Assembly (NCBI GenBank): GCA_946481605.1
Contig: CAMLPA010000123.1
Coordinates: forward strand, 1 to 8,518
From: an uncultured Flavihumibacter sp.
GTDB taxonomy: Bacteria > Bacteroidota > Bacteroidia > Chitinophagales > Chitinophagaceae
DNA: 8,518 nucleotides
Direction of reading: 5' to 3'
The position numbers were made by a program, and so were the translations under genes. The notes below the pieces were generated by a model that made no database searches, was not told where the DNA came from, and worked only from the letters and a program-made list of their open reading frames with translations. Positions 1 through 7,691 of the stretch are shown here, one piece after another (the stretch's first letter is position 1; each line of letters starts with the position of its first letter).

Positions 1-560
1 GCATCCCTGTAACCCAGCGGCAGCAATGTAACCGACCGCAATCCTTTTTCTTTCAAGCCCAGCAACGCATCCAACTCCGGCCCGTTGAAACCTTCCATGG
101 GTGTCGCGTCAACGCCTTGTTCGGCAGCGGCCACGATGGCGGTTCCGAATGCGATGTAAGCCTGGCGCGCGTTCCATTGAAAACTTTGTTCAGGGTCTTT
201 GCCGGAGGTAGCGCCTGTGATCATCGACTTAAATCCATCCAATGCTTCTAAAGCAAGCCCTCTTTCTGCTGCAATCTGTCCGATATAAGCATCCACCTGG
301 GAATCGGCTATTGTTTCCCATGCGGCAAATACTAGCAGGTGAGAGGATTCCACAATCTGCGGCTGGTTGTAAGCGATGGGCTGAATTTTCTTTTTTAACT
401 CGGGATCTGTGATCACCAGGATCGTATAAGGCTGAAGCCCAAGTGAGGACGGGCTCAATCTTGTTGCTTCCAGAATAGCATTTACTTTTTCTTCAGGAAC
501 AGCCTGGCCGTTCATTCTTTTGGTAGCGTAGCGCCATTGCAGTGCATTCAGAATACTCAT
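1..560 (-). CDS. NfsB-like nitroreductase family FMN oxidoreductase (3' end cut by window)
   Basis: The first 186 codons are present, and the C-terminus (probably about 20-25 residues) lies beyond the window start. The protein begins MSILNALQWRYATKR, the N-terminal FMN-contacting R-x-A-T-K-R pattern of NfsB-type nitroreductases. It continues with LSPSSLGLQPYTILVI (residues 35-50) and the late-family stretch GFNGPELDALLGL...GLRSVTLLPLGYRD (157-186), which is the typical 'P-M-E-G-F ... LGYR' end of this family. Members are cytoplasmic FMN dimers that use NAD(P)H to reduce nitroaromatics, quinones or similar electrophiles; the real substrate cannot be read here. The start is the first in-frame ATG, which gives a normal family N-terminus; there is no Shine-Dalgarno sequence, as usual in Bacteroidota. 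It lies 82 bases downstream of a tetR gene on the same strand and has a copy of the tetR operator upstream, so it is probably the regulated target. Confidence 0.92.
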   Translation of the reverse strand, partial: MSILNALQWRYATKRMNGQAVPEEKVNAILEATRLSPSSLGLQPYTILVITDPELKKKIQPIAYNQPQIVESSHLLVFAAWETIADSQVDAYIGQIAAERGLALEALDGFKSMITGATSGKDPEQSFQWNARQAYIAFGTAIVAAAEQGVDATPMEGFNGPELDALLGLKEKGLRSVTLLPLGYRD

Positions 561-593
561 GATTTGTAGTGTTAATATTTATTTTTAATGTAT

Positions 594-625
594 AATTTCT
601 AACGGTGTTAATTTTAAGGGCCAAA
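594..625 (-). promoter_or_regulatory. Weak candidate promoter for the nitroreductase
   Basis: On the minus strand a TTTG at 625-622 is followed after 20 bases by TAGAAATT (601-594), which only partly resembles the Bacteroidota -7 element TAnnTTTG. The -7 candidate overlaps the left part of the putative operator, which would suit repression. The -7 match is poor, so the gene could equally be read from the tetR promoter. Confidence 0.25.
599..611. promoter_or_regulatory. Putative TetR operator upstream of the nitroreductase
   Basis: CTAACGGTGTTAA is an imperfect palindrome (TAAC-n3-GTTA core) located 39-51 bases upstream of the nitroreductase start. It matches the palindrome in front of tetR (1254-1266): over the 15 positions TTTCTAACxGTGTTA (596-610 against 1251-1265) only the central A/G differs. 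I infer that the TetR protein encoded between the two sites binds here. Confidence 0.6.
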
Positions 626-642
626 AAAAAGTGCCTGCAAGG

Positions 643-1242
643 TTATCCTCCCAGTCCCTTTATAAAAACAGAGATCATGTCTTTTAATACCAGTTTATTC
701 ATTTCCTTTTCGGAAGCATCATTGCTCATCAGGTTAATGGAAACCAGGCCGTGCAACATCGACCAGTAGGAGTGCAGTTTCAGGAACGTATTTTCCTTCT
801 TGCCATGCTGCTCCAGGATGGTGGTAAGGGGCTTGTAAAGCACATCGGTAAAACGTTTCACTTCTTCTACTTCCCGCACTGTTTCACAGGAAGGCATGCC
901 CAGACCGAACATGAGTTGGTAATGCTCTTTGTGCTCAAAAGCGAAGTTCCAGTAAGCATGACCAATGGCCTCCAGCTGCGCCGATGGGTATTGCATTTCA
1001 TCTGCGGCTTTCCCCACGTATTCCGCCAGCATACCGAATCCTTCTTTCACAAATTCTTTCAGCAGGGCATCTTTGTTCTCGAAATGTTCATACACCACAG
1101 GGGCACTGTACTCAATGGCATCGGCAATCTTCCGGATGGATATGGCCGCACAGCCTTCCTCCTTCATCAGCCGGCGTGCCTCCACCAGTATGTGCTGGCG
1201 GAGTTCCTGCTTTTGCCTGAGTTTACGTTCTGAAATGCCCAT
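643..1242 (-). CDS. TetR/AcrR-family transcriptional repressor with WHG-type C-terminal domain
   Basis: This 199-residue protein has normal TetR length. The N-terminal DNA-binding domain covers roughly residues 10-60: LRQHILVEARRLMKEEG (helix 1), then ISIRKIADAI and the recognition helix around SAPVVYEHFENKDALL (46-61), a typical TetR signature ending in Y-x-H-F-x-x-K. The C-terminal ligand/dimer domain contains the W-x-x-x-H-G pattern at W160, H164 and G165 (YWSMLHGLVS), which points to the WHG (TetR_C_33-like) class. The ligand is unknown. The ATG at 1242 follows an A-rich leader without a Shine-Dalgarno sequence. A strong promoter and a palindrome overlapping the expected transcription start lie just upstream, and a near copy of that palindrome precedes the adjacent nitroreductase. 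Autorepression plus control of the reductase is therefore the simplest reading, similar to NemR/NemA. Confidence 0.93.
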   Translation of the reverse strand: MGISERKLRQKQELRQHILVEARRLMKEEGCAAISIRKIADAIEYSAPVVYEHFENKDALLKEFVKEGFGMLAEYVGKAADEMQYPSAQLEAIGHAYWNFAFEHKEHYQLMFGLGMPSCETVREVEEVKRFTDVLYKPLTTILEQHGKKENTFLKLHSYWSMLHGLVSINLMSNDASEKEMNKLVLKDMISVFIKGLGG

Positions 1243-1253
1243 TGTGTTTTTTT

Positions 1254-1266
1254 CTAACAGTGTTAG
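1254..1266. promoter_or_regulatory. Putative autoregulatory TetR operator
   Basis: CTAACAGTGTTAG is a perfect 13-base palindrome around a central base (CTAACA-G-TGTTAG). It begins one base after the -7 element of the tetR promoter and ends 12 bases before the tetR start codon, so it covers the expected transcription start. Bound repressor here would block RNA polymerase. A 14-of-15 match recurs before the nitroreductase. Confidence 0.7.
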
Positions 1267-1267
1267 G

Positions 1268-1297
1268 CAAATGTAGGACTTTTTTCAGAACGCCAAA
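1268..1297 (-). promoter_or_regulatory. tetR promoter, Bacteroidota -33/-7 type
   Basis: Read on the minus strand, TTTG (1297-1294) is followed by 18 bases and then TACATTTG (1275-1268), an exact match to TAnnTTTG. This is the primary sigma-factor promoter pattern known from Bacteroides and Flavobacterium. The start of transcription would fall about 5-8 bases on, inside the CTAACAGTGTTAG palindrome, leaving a leader of about 20 bases. The -33 element is only about 30 bases past the stop codon of the upstream peptidase gene. Confidence 0.75.
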
Positions 1298-1327
1298 CTG
1301 TTTAACGTTTTTTTTATTATATGAGTT

Positions 1328-3532
1328 TTATTTCCTGCCGCCCGGAGGACAGTGTTTTTTAAGGTATTCCGTGTACAGAGTGCGCAGGTGTTCGTTGGTG
1401 CCTTCTCCCTCGCTGATGCTGTGTGAGCGGTTGGGATAACTCATGAGGCTGAATTGTTTGTTGTGTTTGACGAGTTCATTGATCAGCAGTTCCGCATTCT
1501 GGTAATGCACGTTATCGTCCCCGGTACCGTGAATGTACAGCAGGTTGCCTTTCAGGTTTTTAGCATAAGTAACCGGCGATCCTTCCAGGAAATCGGCGCG
1601 GTTTTCCTGTGGCAGTCCCATGTATCTTTCCTGGTAAATGTTGTCGTAAGTCAGTTGATTGGCCACTGCTGCGATGGCAATACCGGTGGAATAGATTTCA
1701 GGGTAACGAAACAACAGGTTCAGGGTCATGGAGCCGCCGCCGCTCCAGCCCCATACCGCTATGCGCGTGGGGTCAACGAAGGACCATTTCATGATTTGTT
1801 TTGCAGCCATGGCCTGGTCGCGCGTATTGATAACGCCTACTTTCCGGTAAATGCTTTTCCGCCATTCGCGCCCTTTGGGCGCCGGGGTGCCACGGTTATC
1901 CAGTGATATATAAATGTACCCGTCAGCGCTCATGTTGCCTTTGTACAAACGGTTGGAACCCGCGCCAAGTTGATCGTTTACCGTAGTTGCGGCGGGTTCG
2001 CCATATACATGAAACACGACCGGGTATTTTAATGTGGAATCGAAATTGTCCGGCAGCACCATCCAGCCATCAAGCGTGACGCCGTCTTCAGTGGTGACCT
2101 GGAAAAATTTTGTAGGACTGGTTTTGGAACGGGCTGCGGCGAAAGCTTCTTCCTGGTTTTTACCGGAAAGCGTCTGGTGCGAAGGCAATGAAATCCATTC
2201 CGGTGGTATCATGCCCTGATGGCTGGAGAAGCGGTGGAAGGCGAATGCGCCGTTCGGTGCAATATCATAGCTGTTTGTGCCCGTTAGTTGAGCTGGCGTA
2301 AGTCTTTTCGCGTTTCCTTTTCCATCAAGCGCGCAAACGTACAAGTATTTCTGTGTCGCGTTCTCAGGCGATGCGGTAAAATAGAGCCTGTTGTTTTTTT
2401 CATCGATGCGGATAATGTTATCCAGATCGTAAGCGCCTTTCGTGAGCAGTAATTCTTTTTTCCCGTCAAGGCTCATTCTCCAGGCGTGGCGCCAGCCATC
2501 TTTCTCACTTACCCAAACAAATTCTTTTCCATTGTTCAGCCAGTCCCATCCGGCGATGTTGCCGCCCCAGGTGGATTTCACATCTACCCAGGCATTATCG
2601 GTTTCTTTATGAATAATTCTGGTGGTGCCGTTCCCTGCATCAGCGGTGTACAAAATACTTTCCTGTTGCTTCCGGTTCAGTTGCTGAAGGATGAGTTGTT
2701 GGGTGCCGGGAATCCACTCCATGCGGGGCAGGTAATGTTCACGGGGATGGCCTGGCAACTGAATCCATGTAATGTTTCCGTTTGCAACGGAAACCACGCC
2801 GGCTTTAACGGCTGAAGGTGATTCTCCGGTTTTCGGGTATTCAACAGGGATGGTATAGGAGTAGATGGAATCTGTATTGTTGATCATCAGGAAATCGCGG
2901 GTGCCTTCGGCATCGGAGTGCCAGAAGGCGATGGTTGTACCATCGGGGCTCCACCGGAAGCCATCCCTGCAACCGAATTCTTCTTCATACACCCAATCGA
3001 AGGTGCCGTAGATGTTCCTTCTGTTGCCGTCCTTTGTAAGGGGGGTGATTTTTCCGGATGCAATGTCTTCCACGTAAATATTATAGTTGCTTACATAAGC
3101 TACTTTTTTCCCGTCAGGAGAGAACTTCGCGAACATCAGGGAAGCAGCGGGTAAACCGGTGCCTAGTTTTCTGAGGGCTTTGGTGCGGGTATCCAGCAGC
3201 CAGTAATCGCCACGGGTATTGTACCGCCAAACGCGGCGTGTGTTGGTGAACAGGAGCATTTGTGTTTCGCTGCTGTCCCAGGAGAAGTTCGCTATTTGCA
3301 TAGGGCCGGGGGAATCTTCTGGTTTATACCATTCGGCCGGGACCACGAGTTCTTTTTTGTTTTCAGGCAATTTGGTGCGTTGAAAGCCTGCGAATTCAAG
3401 CGACCAGAAGCCGCTGCCATCTTTTGTCCAAACACGTTCTGAAGGTTGGGCCATCAGGCTAATGGAGAGAAGCACGGCAGAAAGAATACAATAAAAACGT
3501 TTGCGCATATTCGTTAAAGTGATGTTGTTCAT
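1328..3532 (-). CDS. Secreted S9B (DPP4-type) serine exopeptidase
   Basis: The 734-residue product has the DPP4 layout: a signal peptide, a beta-propeller (about 70-430) and an alpha/beta-hydrolase domain (about 480-730). The likely cleavage is after SLMA (residue 28). The propeller carries DWVYEEEF (179-186), equivalent to the double-Glu motif that grips the substrate N-terminus in DPP4. In the hydrolase domain I see HVYGEP with the oxyanion Tyr510, the nucleophile elbow GWSGGG with Ser597, HGTGDDN with Asp672 and Asn674, and NRSH with His704, so the triad is complete. The elbow has Gly where human DPP4 has Tyr (GWSYGG). Family members remove dipeptides, often X-Pro or X-Ala, in the periplasm; specificity here is inferred. 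The start at 3532 could instead be Met9 (3508, MRKRFYCILSAVLL), which gives a more standard signal peptide. The gene follows the M61 gene by 19 bases and is probably co-transcribed with it. Confidence 0.93.
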   Translation of the reverse strand: MNNITLTNMRKRFYCILSAVLLSISLMAQPSERVWTKDGSGFWSLEFAGFQRTKLPENKKELVVPAEWYKPEDSPGPMQIANFSWDSSETQMLLFTNTRRVWRYNTRGDYWLLDTRTKALRKLGTGLPAASLMFAKFSPDGKKVAYVSNYNIYVEDIASGKITPLTKDGNRRNIYGTFDWVYEEEFGCRDGFRWSPDGTTIAFWHSDAEGTRDFLMINNTDSIYSYTIPVEYPKTGESPSAVKAGVVSVANGNITWIQLPGHPREHYLPRMEWIPGTQQLILQQLNRKQQESILYTADAGNGTTRIIHKETDNAWVDVKSTWGGNIAGWDWLNNGKEFVWVSEKDGWRHAWRMSLDGKKELLLTKGAYDLDNIIRIDEKNNRLYFTASPENATQKYLYVCALDGKGNAKRLTPAQLTGTNSYDIAPNGAFAFHRFSSHQGMIPPEWISLPSHQTLSGKNQEEAFAAARSKTSPTKFFQVTTEDGVTLDGWMVLPDNFDSTLKYPVVFHVYGEPAATTVNDQLGAGSNRLYKGNMSADGYIYISLDNRGTPAPKGREWRKSIYRKVGVINTRDQAMAAKQIMKWSFVDPTRIAVWGWSGGGSMTLNLLFRYPEIYSTGIAIAAVANQLTYDNIYQERYMGLPQENRADFLEGSPVTYAKNLKGNLLYIHGTGDDNVHYQNAELLINELVKHNKQFSLMSYPNRSHSISEGEGTNEHLRTLYTEYLKKHCPPGGRK

Positions 3533-3551
3533 GAAATGAATCGTATTCGTT

Positions 3552-5093
3552 TTATGGCTGTTGATTACCGGTCCAGCTTTGAACGATCTTTTGCTGTAAT
3601 GGATTTGTATGGGCGACAGGTTGAATCACTATGGATCCGGTGCTGTTTTCCGGTAGAATTACCTGTAACCCGGCGTAACCGAAATATTTGTTGTAATTCA
3701 GTGGCGCTGTGGTGTAAATATACTGGAAGAATTCTTCCAGCGAAACGCCTGCGATCCGCTCCGCTTCTTTTCTGAACTCGGCTTCGGTGAAGCCGCGGTT
3801 TTGTTTCTTATAATAATTGGTGTAAAGGGCGCGCATCAGGTGATCCAGTGTGCGTTCGTTTTTTGTTTCATGCCTGATTTTAAGGTCGAGCATGGCGGCC
3901 AGGATAGGTCCTTTTTCATAGTACGAAATGGTGCTGTCCGGGTTTCCGCCGAAAGGCCCGTCGGTCCAGGTGTGGGCGCTCGCTTCCGCCACAGACTGCC
4001 ATTTTTTTCCGGGTCTTTTTTCATAAGACTGAATACTGCGGGCCAGTTGATCGCGCAGGTGCTGGTCATTCACCAACCCGGCACGCCGCAGGATATGGTG
4101 TTCATAGTAAACCGTGATGCCCTCGGCGATCCAGAGCATATTGGTTTTGCTGCCATCTCTGTAATTGAAAGGGCCGAGTTCTATGGGGCGTATTCTTTTT
4201 GCATTGTAATGATGGAAGTGTTCATGGGCCAGGAAGGAATACATCCTGGTCCTGTTTTCAGGATTTTCAAGTCCTTTTCCGGAAAACGAAATGGCGGTGG
4301 AATTCAGGTGTTCGATCCCGCCGCCACCCGGACCAATGGCCAGAAATGTGTAATGCGGGTATGGAATTTCTCCAATGATGTCTGAAGCTGCTTCCACGAT
4401 TTTTTTCAGATCGTCCATGAAGGTGTGTTGGTCGAAGCTGCCTGCCTGGTGTGCGATAAAGTAATGCGGAATACCTTTTACCTGGAAGGAGGGTAATTCT
4501 TCGAGTGCGCTGCCCATCAGTATCGGGCTGTCGTACAGCACGTCAAAATCCGGCGCTTTATAGGTGAAGGGGGCGCCCGCAATAGTGTCGAGTCCGGTAG
4601 CAATACGTTTGAAGGCCGCAAAGGGATGTATGCTTACTTCCACGTTTCGGCCCAACTGGTTTTCGGGATGAAGGAACAGCCCTGCGGGAACGATGAATGC
4701 TTTGGTGGAATCGAGGTAGTTAGCGGCCACGAAATTCCTGGTACCGCTAACCTGGTAAGAAACCCTGAAAGGCTGTTTTTTCTTTGCATAAATGGCCCAG
4801 GCATCCGGCGCGCGCTTTTCCCAGCGTAGCGTATCTCCGTTAGCGTTGGTTGCTTTAAATCCTGTCACCTGTGCTGCATAATGCATCATCTGGTAGTAAC
4901 CTGGCGTCCATTGTGGCATTCGGAAGATGACAACCTCTTCTTTATCGGCAGTGTATGAGAATGAAACGCTGAATTGTTTAGTCGCCGGCGCCTCACAGGA
5001 AATCAGGAAACGAATAGGTTCCGTTCCTGGTTGCGCCACAGTTTGCAGGAAGGCTGCCAGACAAATTATCTGCAGCCATATTCTGATTTTCAT
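3552..5093 (-). CDS. Exported M61-family (glycyl aminopeptidase-like) metallopeptidase lacking the PDZ domain
   Basis: The 513-residue protein starts with a signal peptide (MKIRIWLQIICLAAFLQTVA, cleavage near residue 20-21). An N-terminal beta domain (about 25-205) is followed by a thermolysin-like catalytic domain (about 210-460). Zinc site: HEHFH at 290-294 with catalytic Glu291, and the third ligand Glu324 in WIAEGITVYYE. Other family marks are GGGGIEH (256-262), expected to hold the peptide N-terminus, and SYYEKGPILAAMLDLKIR (from 390). M61 enzymes are zinc aminopeptidases, some preferring N-terminal Gly or Ala. Most family members carry a C-terminal PDZ domain; here the sequence stops about 40 residues after YAGLQV and no PDZ-like GLxxGD element is seen. 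The DPP4-type gene begins 19 bases downstream, so there is no room for a lost PDZ remnant. The gene lies 60 bases after the permease, whether or not it has its own promoter. Both peptidases probably process periplasmic peptides. Confidence 0.92.
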   Translation of the reverse strand: MKIRIWLQIICLAAFLQTVAQPGTEPIRFLISCEAPATKQFSVSFSYTADKEEVVIFRMPQWTPGYYQMMHYAAQVTGFKATNANGDTLRWEKRAPDAWAIYAKKKQPFRVSYQVSGTRNFVAANYLDSTKAFIVPAGLFLHPENQLGRNVEVSIHPFAAFKRIATGLDTIAGAPFTYKAPDFDVLYDSPILMGSALEELPSFQVKGIPHYFIAHQAGSFDQHTFMDDLKKIVEAASDIIGEIPYPHYTFLAIGPGGGGIEHLNSTAISFSGKGLENPENRTRMYSFLAHEHFHHYNAKRIRPIELGPFNYRDGSKTNMLWIAEGITVYYEHHILRRAGLVNDQHLRDQLARSIQSYEKRPGKKWQSVAEASAHTWTDGPFGGNPDSTISYYEKGPILAAMLDLKIRHETKNERTLDHLMRALYTNYYKKQNRGFTEAEFRKEAERIAGVSLEEFFQYIYTTAPLNYNKYFGYAGLQVILPENSTGSIVIQPVAHTNPLQQKIVQSWTGNQQP

Positions 5094-5153
5094 GCTGAAA
5101 AGTAGGATGTGAAGGTGTTTTTAGCTTCACCAATATTCACCTGTTGTTTACGA

Positions 5154-7691
5154 TTATTCCCTTCTCAGTACTTCCAGCGGTGGTTTCCGCACCACGTCTC
5201 TGCTGTTCAGCCATCCAATGAGTGCTGTTAAACCCGATATGCTGAAGAATATGATCAGTACCGGGAAGATGGAAGGGGAGAACGGCGCATCAAACATATA
5301 AACCGCGAGGGCCCAACTGGCTGCTGTTGCCAATCCCAGTCCGGTGGCCGCTGCGAGCGCGCCGAGGAAAAAGTATTCGAGTGCGGTGATCTGTCCGATC
5401 TGTTTGCGGCTGGCACCCAATGTCCGGAGCAGCACACTTTCCTGTACCCGCTGGTATTTGCTGATGAATACGGATGCGATGAGTACAATCAGTCCGGTGA
5501 GGATGCTGAATGCCGCCATGAAGCGCACTACGAAGCCTATCTTTCCCAATACCTCATCCAGTACTTCTAGGATCAGGTTCAGGTCGATGATGGAAACATT
5601 TGGAAACCTGGCCACCACTGCCTGCTGGAATTTTGCCGATACTTCCCTTGAAGGTACCCGGCTGATGAGTACATGGAACTGTGGTGCCGCCTCCAGTACG
5701 CCGGGCGGGAAGATGGCCCTGAAATTGGTTTGCACCCGTTGCCAGTTCACCTGGCGGATGCTGCCAACAATCGTTTTTACCAACATGCCCTGCACGTTGA
5801 AGGTGATGCTATCGCCAACGGATACACGTAGTCTTTTCGCGTAGCGGTCCTCTAAAGATACCAGCACAGGATCGTTGGGGCCATTTACTTTCGCACCCAT
5901 TTTCCCTTTCAGCAGTTTTTCCGAATCTGTGAGCGTATCGCGGTAGGTTACCCGAAGTTCACCTTCAAAGGCCCGTGCAGGTGTGCCTTCAGTAGTATCG
6001 CTCTTTGCCTGGAGCGCATTTCTTCCATTCACCGTTTCTACCCGCATGGTAACGATGGGTACCTGCTGTTGTACGGGTAATTGGAAGTTTTTTGCAAGAT
6101 CGGCTATAGCTTCCCGTTGGGAAGGCTGGATATCGAAAAGTACAATGTTTGGTTGTTTGCCGCTGGAAGAAAGCGCGACCCTGTTTACCAGGATATGTTG
6201 CACGAAGTAAAGTGTGCCGATGAATGCTGTTCCCAGTCCTATGGTGACGACCAGGATCAGGGTCTGGTTATTGGGACGGTAAAGGTTGGCGAAGCCCTGC
6301 CGCCACACGTAAGCGAGTTGGTGCGGCAGGAAACGTTTTACCGCTGCGCGCAGCAACCAGGCCAGGGCTACGAGCAGCAGGAACGCGACCAGGATACCGG
6401 TAGTGAAAAGTAATGCGCTCACCATATTACCCGTTTGCCACCAGGTGAACACGGTGATGAAAAGGAAGATCAGCAAATACAGGAGCCATTTTAGTGGATC
6501 GCGCCAACCGGGTTTATCTTCATTGGAAATCCGCAGGGTATAAAGTGGTGAGATATTACGGATAGAAAGTAAAGGCATGATGCCGAACAGCAGTGCAATG
6601 AAAAGTCCGGTGAGCAAGCCTTTCCCGATGGCCGGCCATGAAATGGACGGGGTGAGTTGCAGCGGAAGAATGTCTTTCAGCAGGTAGGGAAGCCCCTGTT
6701 GAACGAGTGTGCCCAACGCGCAACCGGCCAGCGCTCCGGCCAGACCAATGGCAGCAACCTGCAGCAGGAAAATCAGGAAAGTTTGTTTTCCACTGGCCCC
6801 CAGACAACGCAGTATCGCAATCGAAGTGATTTTTTCCCTGATGTAAATATGGATGGAACTGGCTACGCCGATGCAGCCCAGCAACAAGGCGATAAAACTG
6901 ATGAGTGTGAGAAACGAGGAGAGGTCATTAAACTCACGTGCCGTTTCTGCTTTGCGGGAATCGGAAGTTTCAAAATCAAGTCCTTCCTGTTCGAAACGCG
7001 GTTCCAGCGTGGGAAGTTGTTGTGCCAGGTTGTTGCCATTGAACTTAAAGTAGAAGTTGTAACTCACCCTGCTCCCTTTCTGAAGTAAGCCCGTTGCTTC
7101 GAGGTACTGATAGGGAATATAAACGGGCGGGGCAACGGTGTTAGAGAGTCCCGTTCTGCCCGGCGCCTGTTCCAGTGCGCCTTCGATTTCAAAAAACAGG
7201 TTGCCTACCTGGATGGTATCGCCGGGTTTCGCGTTGAACTGGAGCAACAGTGTTTGATCTACCAGCGCCGCTTGTTTTTTCCGGAATGTTTTTCCTGCGT
7301 TGGCGGGTGCGGTTTGAAAGCTGCCGTAAAAAGGATAACCTTCTTCCAGTGCGCGTACCTGGACGAGCCTGGTTCCTTTCGATTGGGTGAAATACACCAT
7401 GGAAGCGAAACTGGCTTCCCGCGCACGTTGTGTGCCTATACTGTCCAGCAATTGAAGTGCGGAAGCCGAGGGCGGCCTGTTGGTGTCCACGATCAGGTCG
7501 GCACCGGCGAGTTCTTTGGCTTGTGCGTCAAGGTCTTTTTGTACATTATCGCCGAGAGAAAAAATGGAAACGAGTGCGGCCACGCCCAATACGATGGCGC
7601 TCATGAAAAGCAGCAGGCGTGCGCGTCCCCGTTTGCTGTCGCGCAGGGCCATTTTCAGGAGCCAGCGGAACTGAATGGGTGTTTTACTCAT
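5154..7691 (-). CDS. ybbP: YbbP-like FtsX-family ABC transporter permease
   Basis: The 845-residue inner-membrane protein has about ten hydrophobic helices: near 26-45, 259-282, 305-330, 354-376, 401-417, 424-446, 477-500, 716-742, 770-797 and 809-828. Two large extracytoplasmic (MacB_PCD-like) domains lie at about 46-258 and 501-715. The two FtsX cores are visibly duplicated: REKITSIAILRCLGAS (285-300) matches YQRVQESVLLRTLGAS (746-761), and each core ends in a P-L-x-x-LR motif (SPLYTLR 381-387, PPLEVLR 837-843). This doubled design in one chain, about 800 residues long, is that of YbbP (COG3127) rather than MacB or LolC/E. Such permeases act as mechanotransmitters or extract envelope substrates and do not form channels; the cargo is unknown. 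The ATG overlaps the stop of the ATPase gene by 4 bases (ATGA), implying translational coupling and one complex. Confidence 0.9.
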   Translation of the reverse strand: MSKTPIQFRWLLKMALRDSKRGRARLLLFMSAIVLGVAALVSIFSLGDNVQKDLDAQAKELAGADLIVDTNRPPSASALQLLDSIGTQRAREASFASMVYFTQSKGTRLVQVRALEEGYPFYGSFQTAPANAGKTFRKKQAALVDQTLLLQFNAKPGDTIQVGNLFFEIEGALEQAPGRTGLSNTVAPPVYIPYQYLEATGLLQKGSRVSYNFYFKFNGNNLAQQLPTLEPRFEQEGLDFETSDSRKAETAREFNDLSSFLTLISFIALLLGCIGVASSIHIYIREKITSIAILRCLGASGKQTFLIFLLQVAAIGLAGALAGCALGTLVQQGLPYLLKDILPLQLTPSISWPAIGKGLLTGLFIALLFGIMPLLSIRNISPLYTLRISNEDKPGWRDPLKWLLYLLIFLFITVFTWWQTGNMVSALLFTTGILVAFLLLVALAWLLRAAVKRFLPHQLAYVWRQGFANLYRPNNQTLILVVTIGLGTAFIGTLYFVQHILVNRVALSSSGKQPNIVLFDIQPSQREAIADLAKNFQLPVQQQVPIVTMRVETVNGRNALQAKSDTTEGTPARAFEGELRVTYRDTLTDSEKLLKGKMGAKVNGPNDPVLVSLEDRYAKRLRVSVGDSITFNVQGMLVKTIVGSIRQVNWQRVQTNFRAIFPPGVLEAAPQFHVLISRVPSREVSAKFQQAVVARFPNVSIIDLNLILEVLDEVLGKIGFVVRFMAAFSILTGLIVLIASVFISKYQRVQESVLLRTLGASRKQIGQITALEYFFLGALAAATGLGLATAASWALAVYMFDAPFSPSIFPVLIIFFSISGLTALIGWLNSRDVVRKPPLEVLRRE

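Noticed and set aside
751..1233. Plus-strand open frame of 160 codons opposite tetR
   Set aside because: It is fully antisense to a clear TetR gene and has no recognisable domain or promoter.
1288..1318. AAACTGTTT palindrome followed by a T-run on the plus strand, considered as a terminator
   Set aside because: The hairpin loop would be a single base, the outer stem is broken, and no plus-strand gene ends nearby; the region is better explained as the tetR -33 region.
3801..4385. Plus-strand open frame of 194 codons opposite the M61 gene
   Set aside because: It mirrors the catalytic region of a well-supported gene; the composition is that of an antisense frame with no family motif.
5094..5105. 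TACTTTTC on the minus strand just before the M61 start, considered as a -7 promoter element
   Set aside because: It lies only a few bases from the start codon, and the nearest upstream TTG is 26 bases away, too far for a -33 element.
5102..5135. Inverted repeat (GTGAAG/CTTCAC) in the gap between permease and M61 gene, considered as a terminator
   Set aside because: The stem is only 6 bases with a 10-base loop, and on the minus strand no run of T follows directly.
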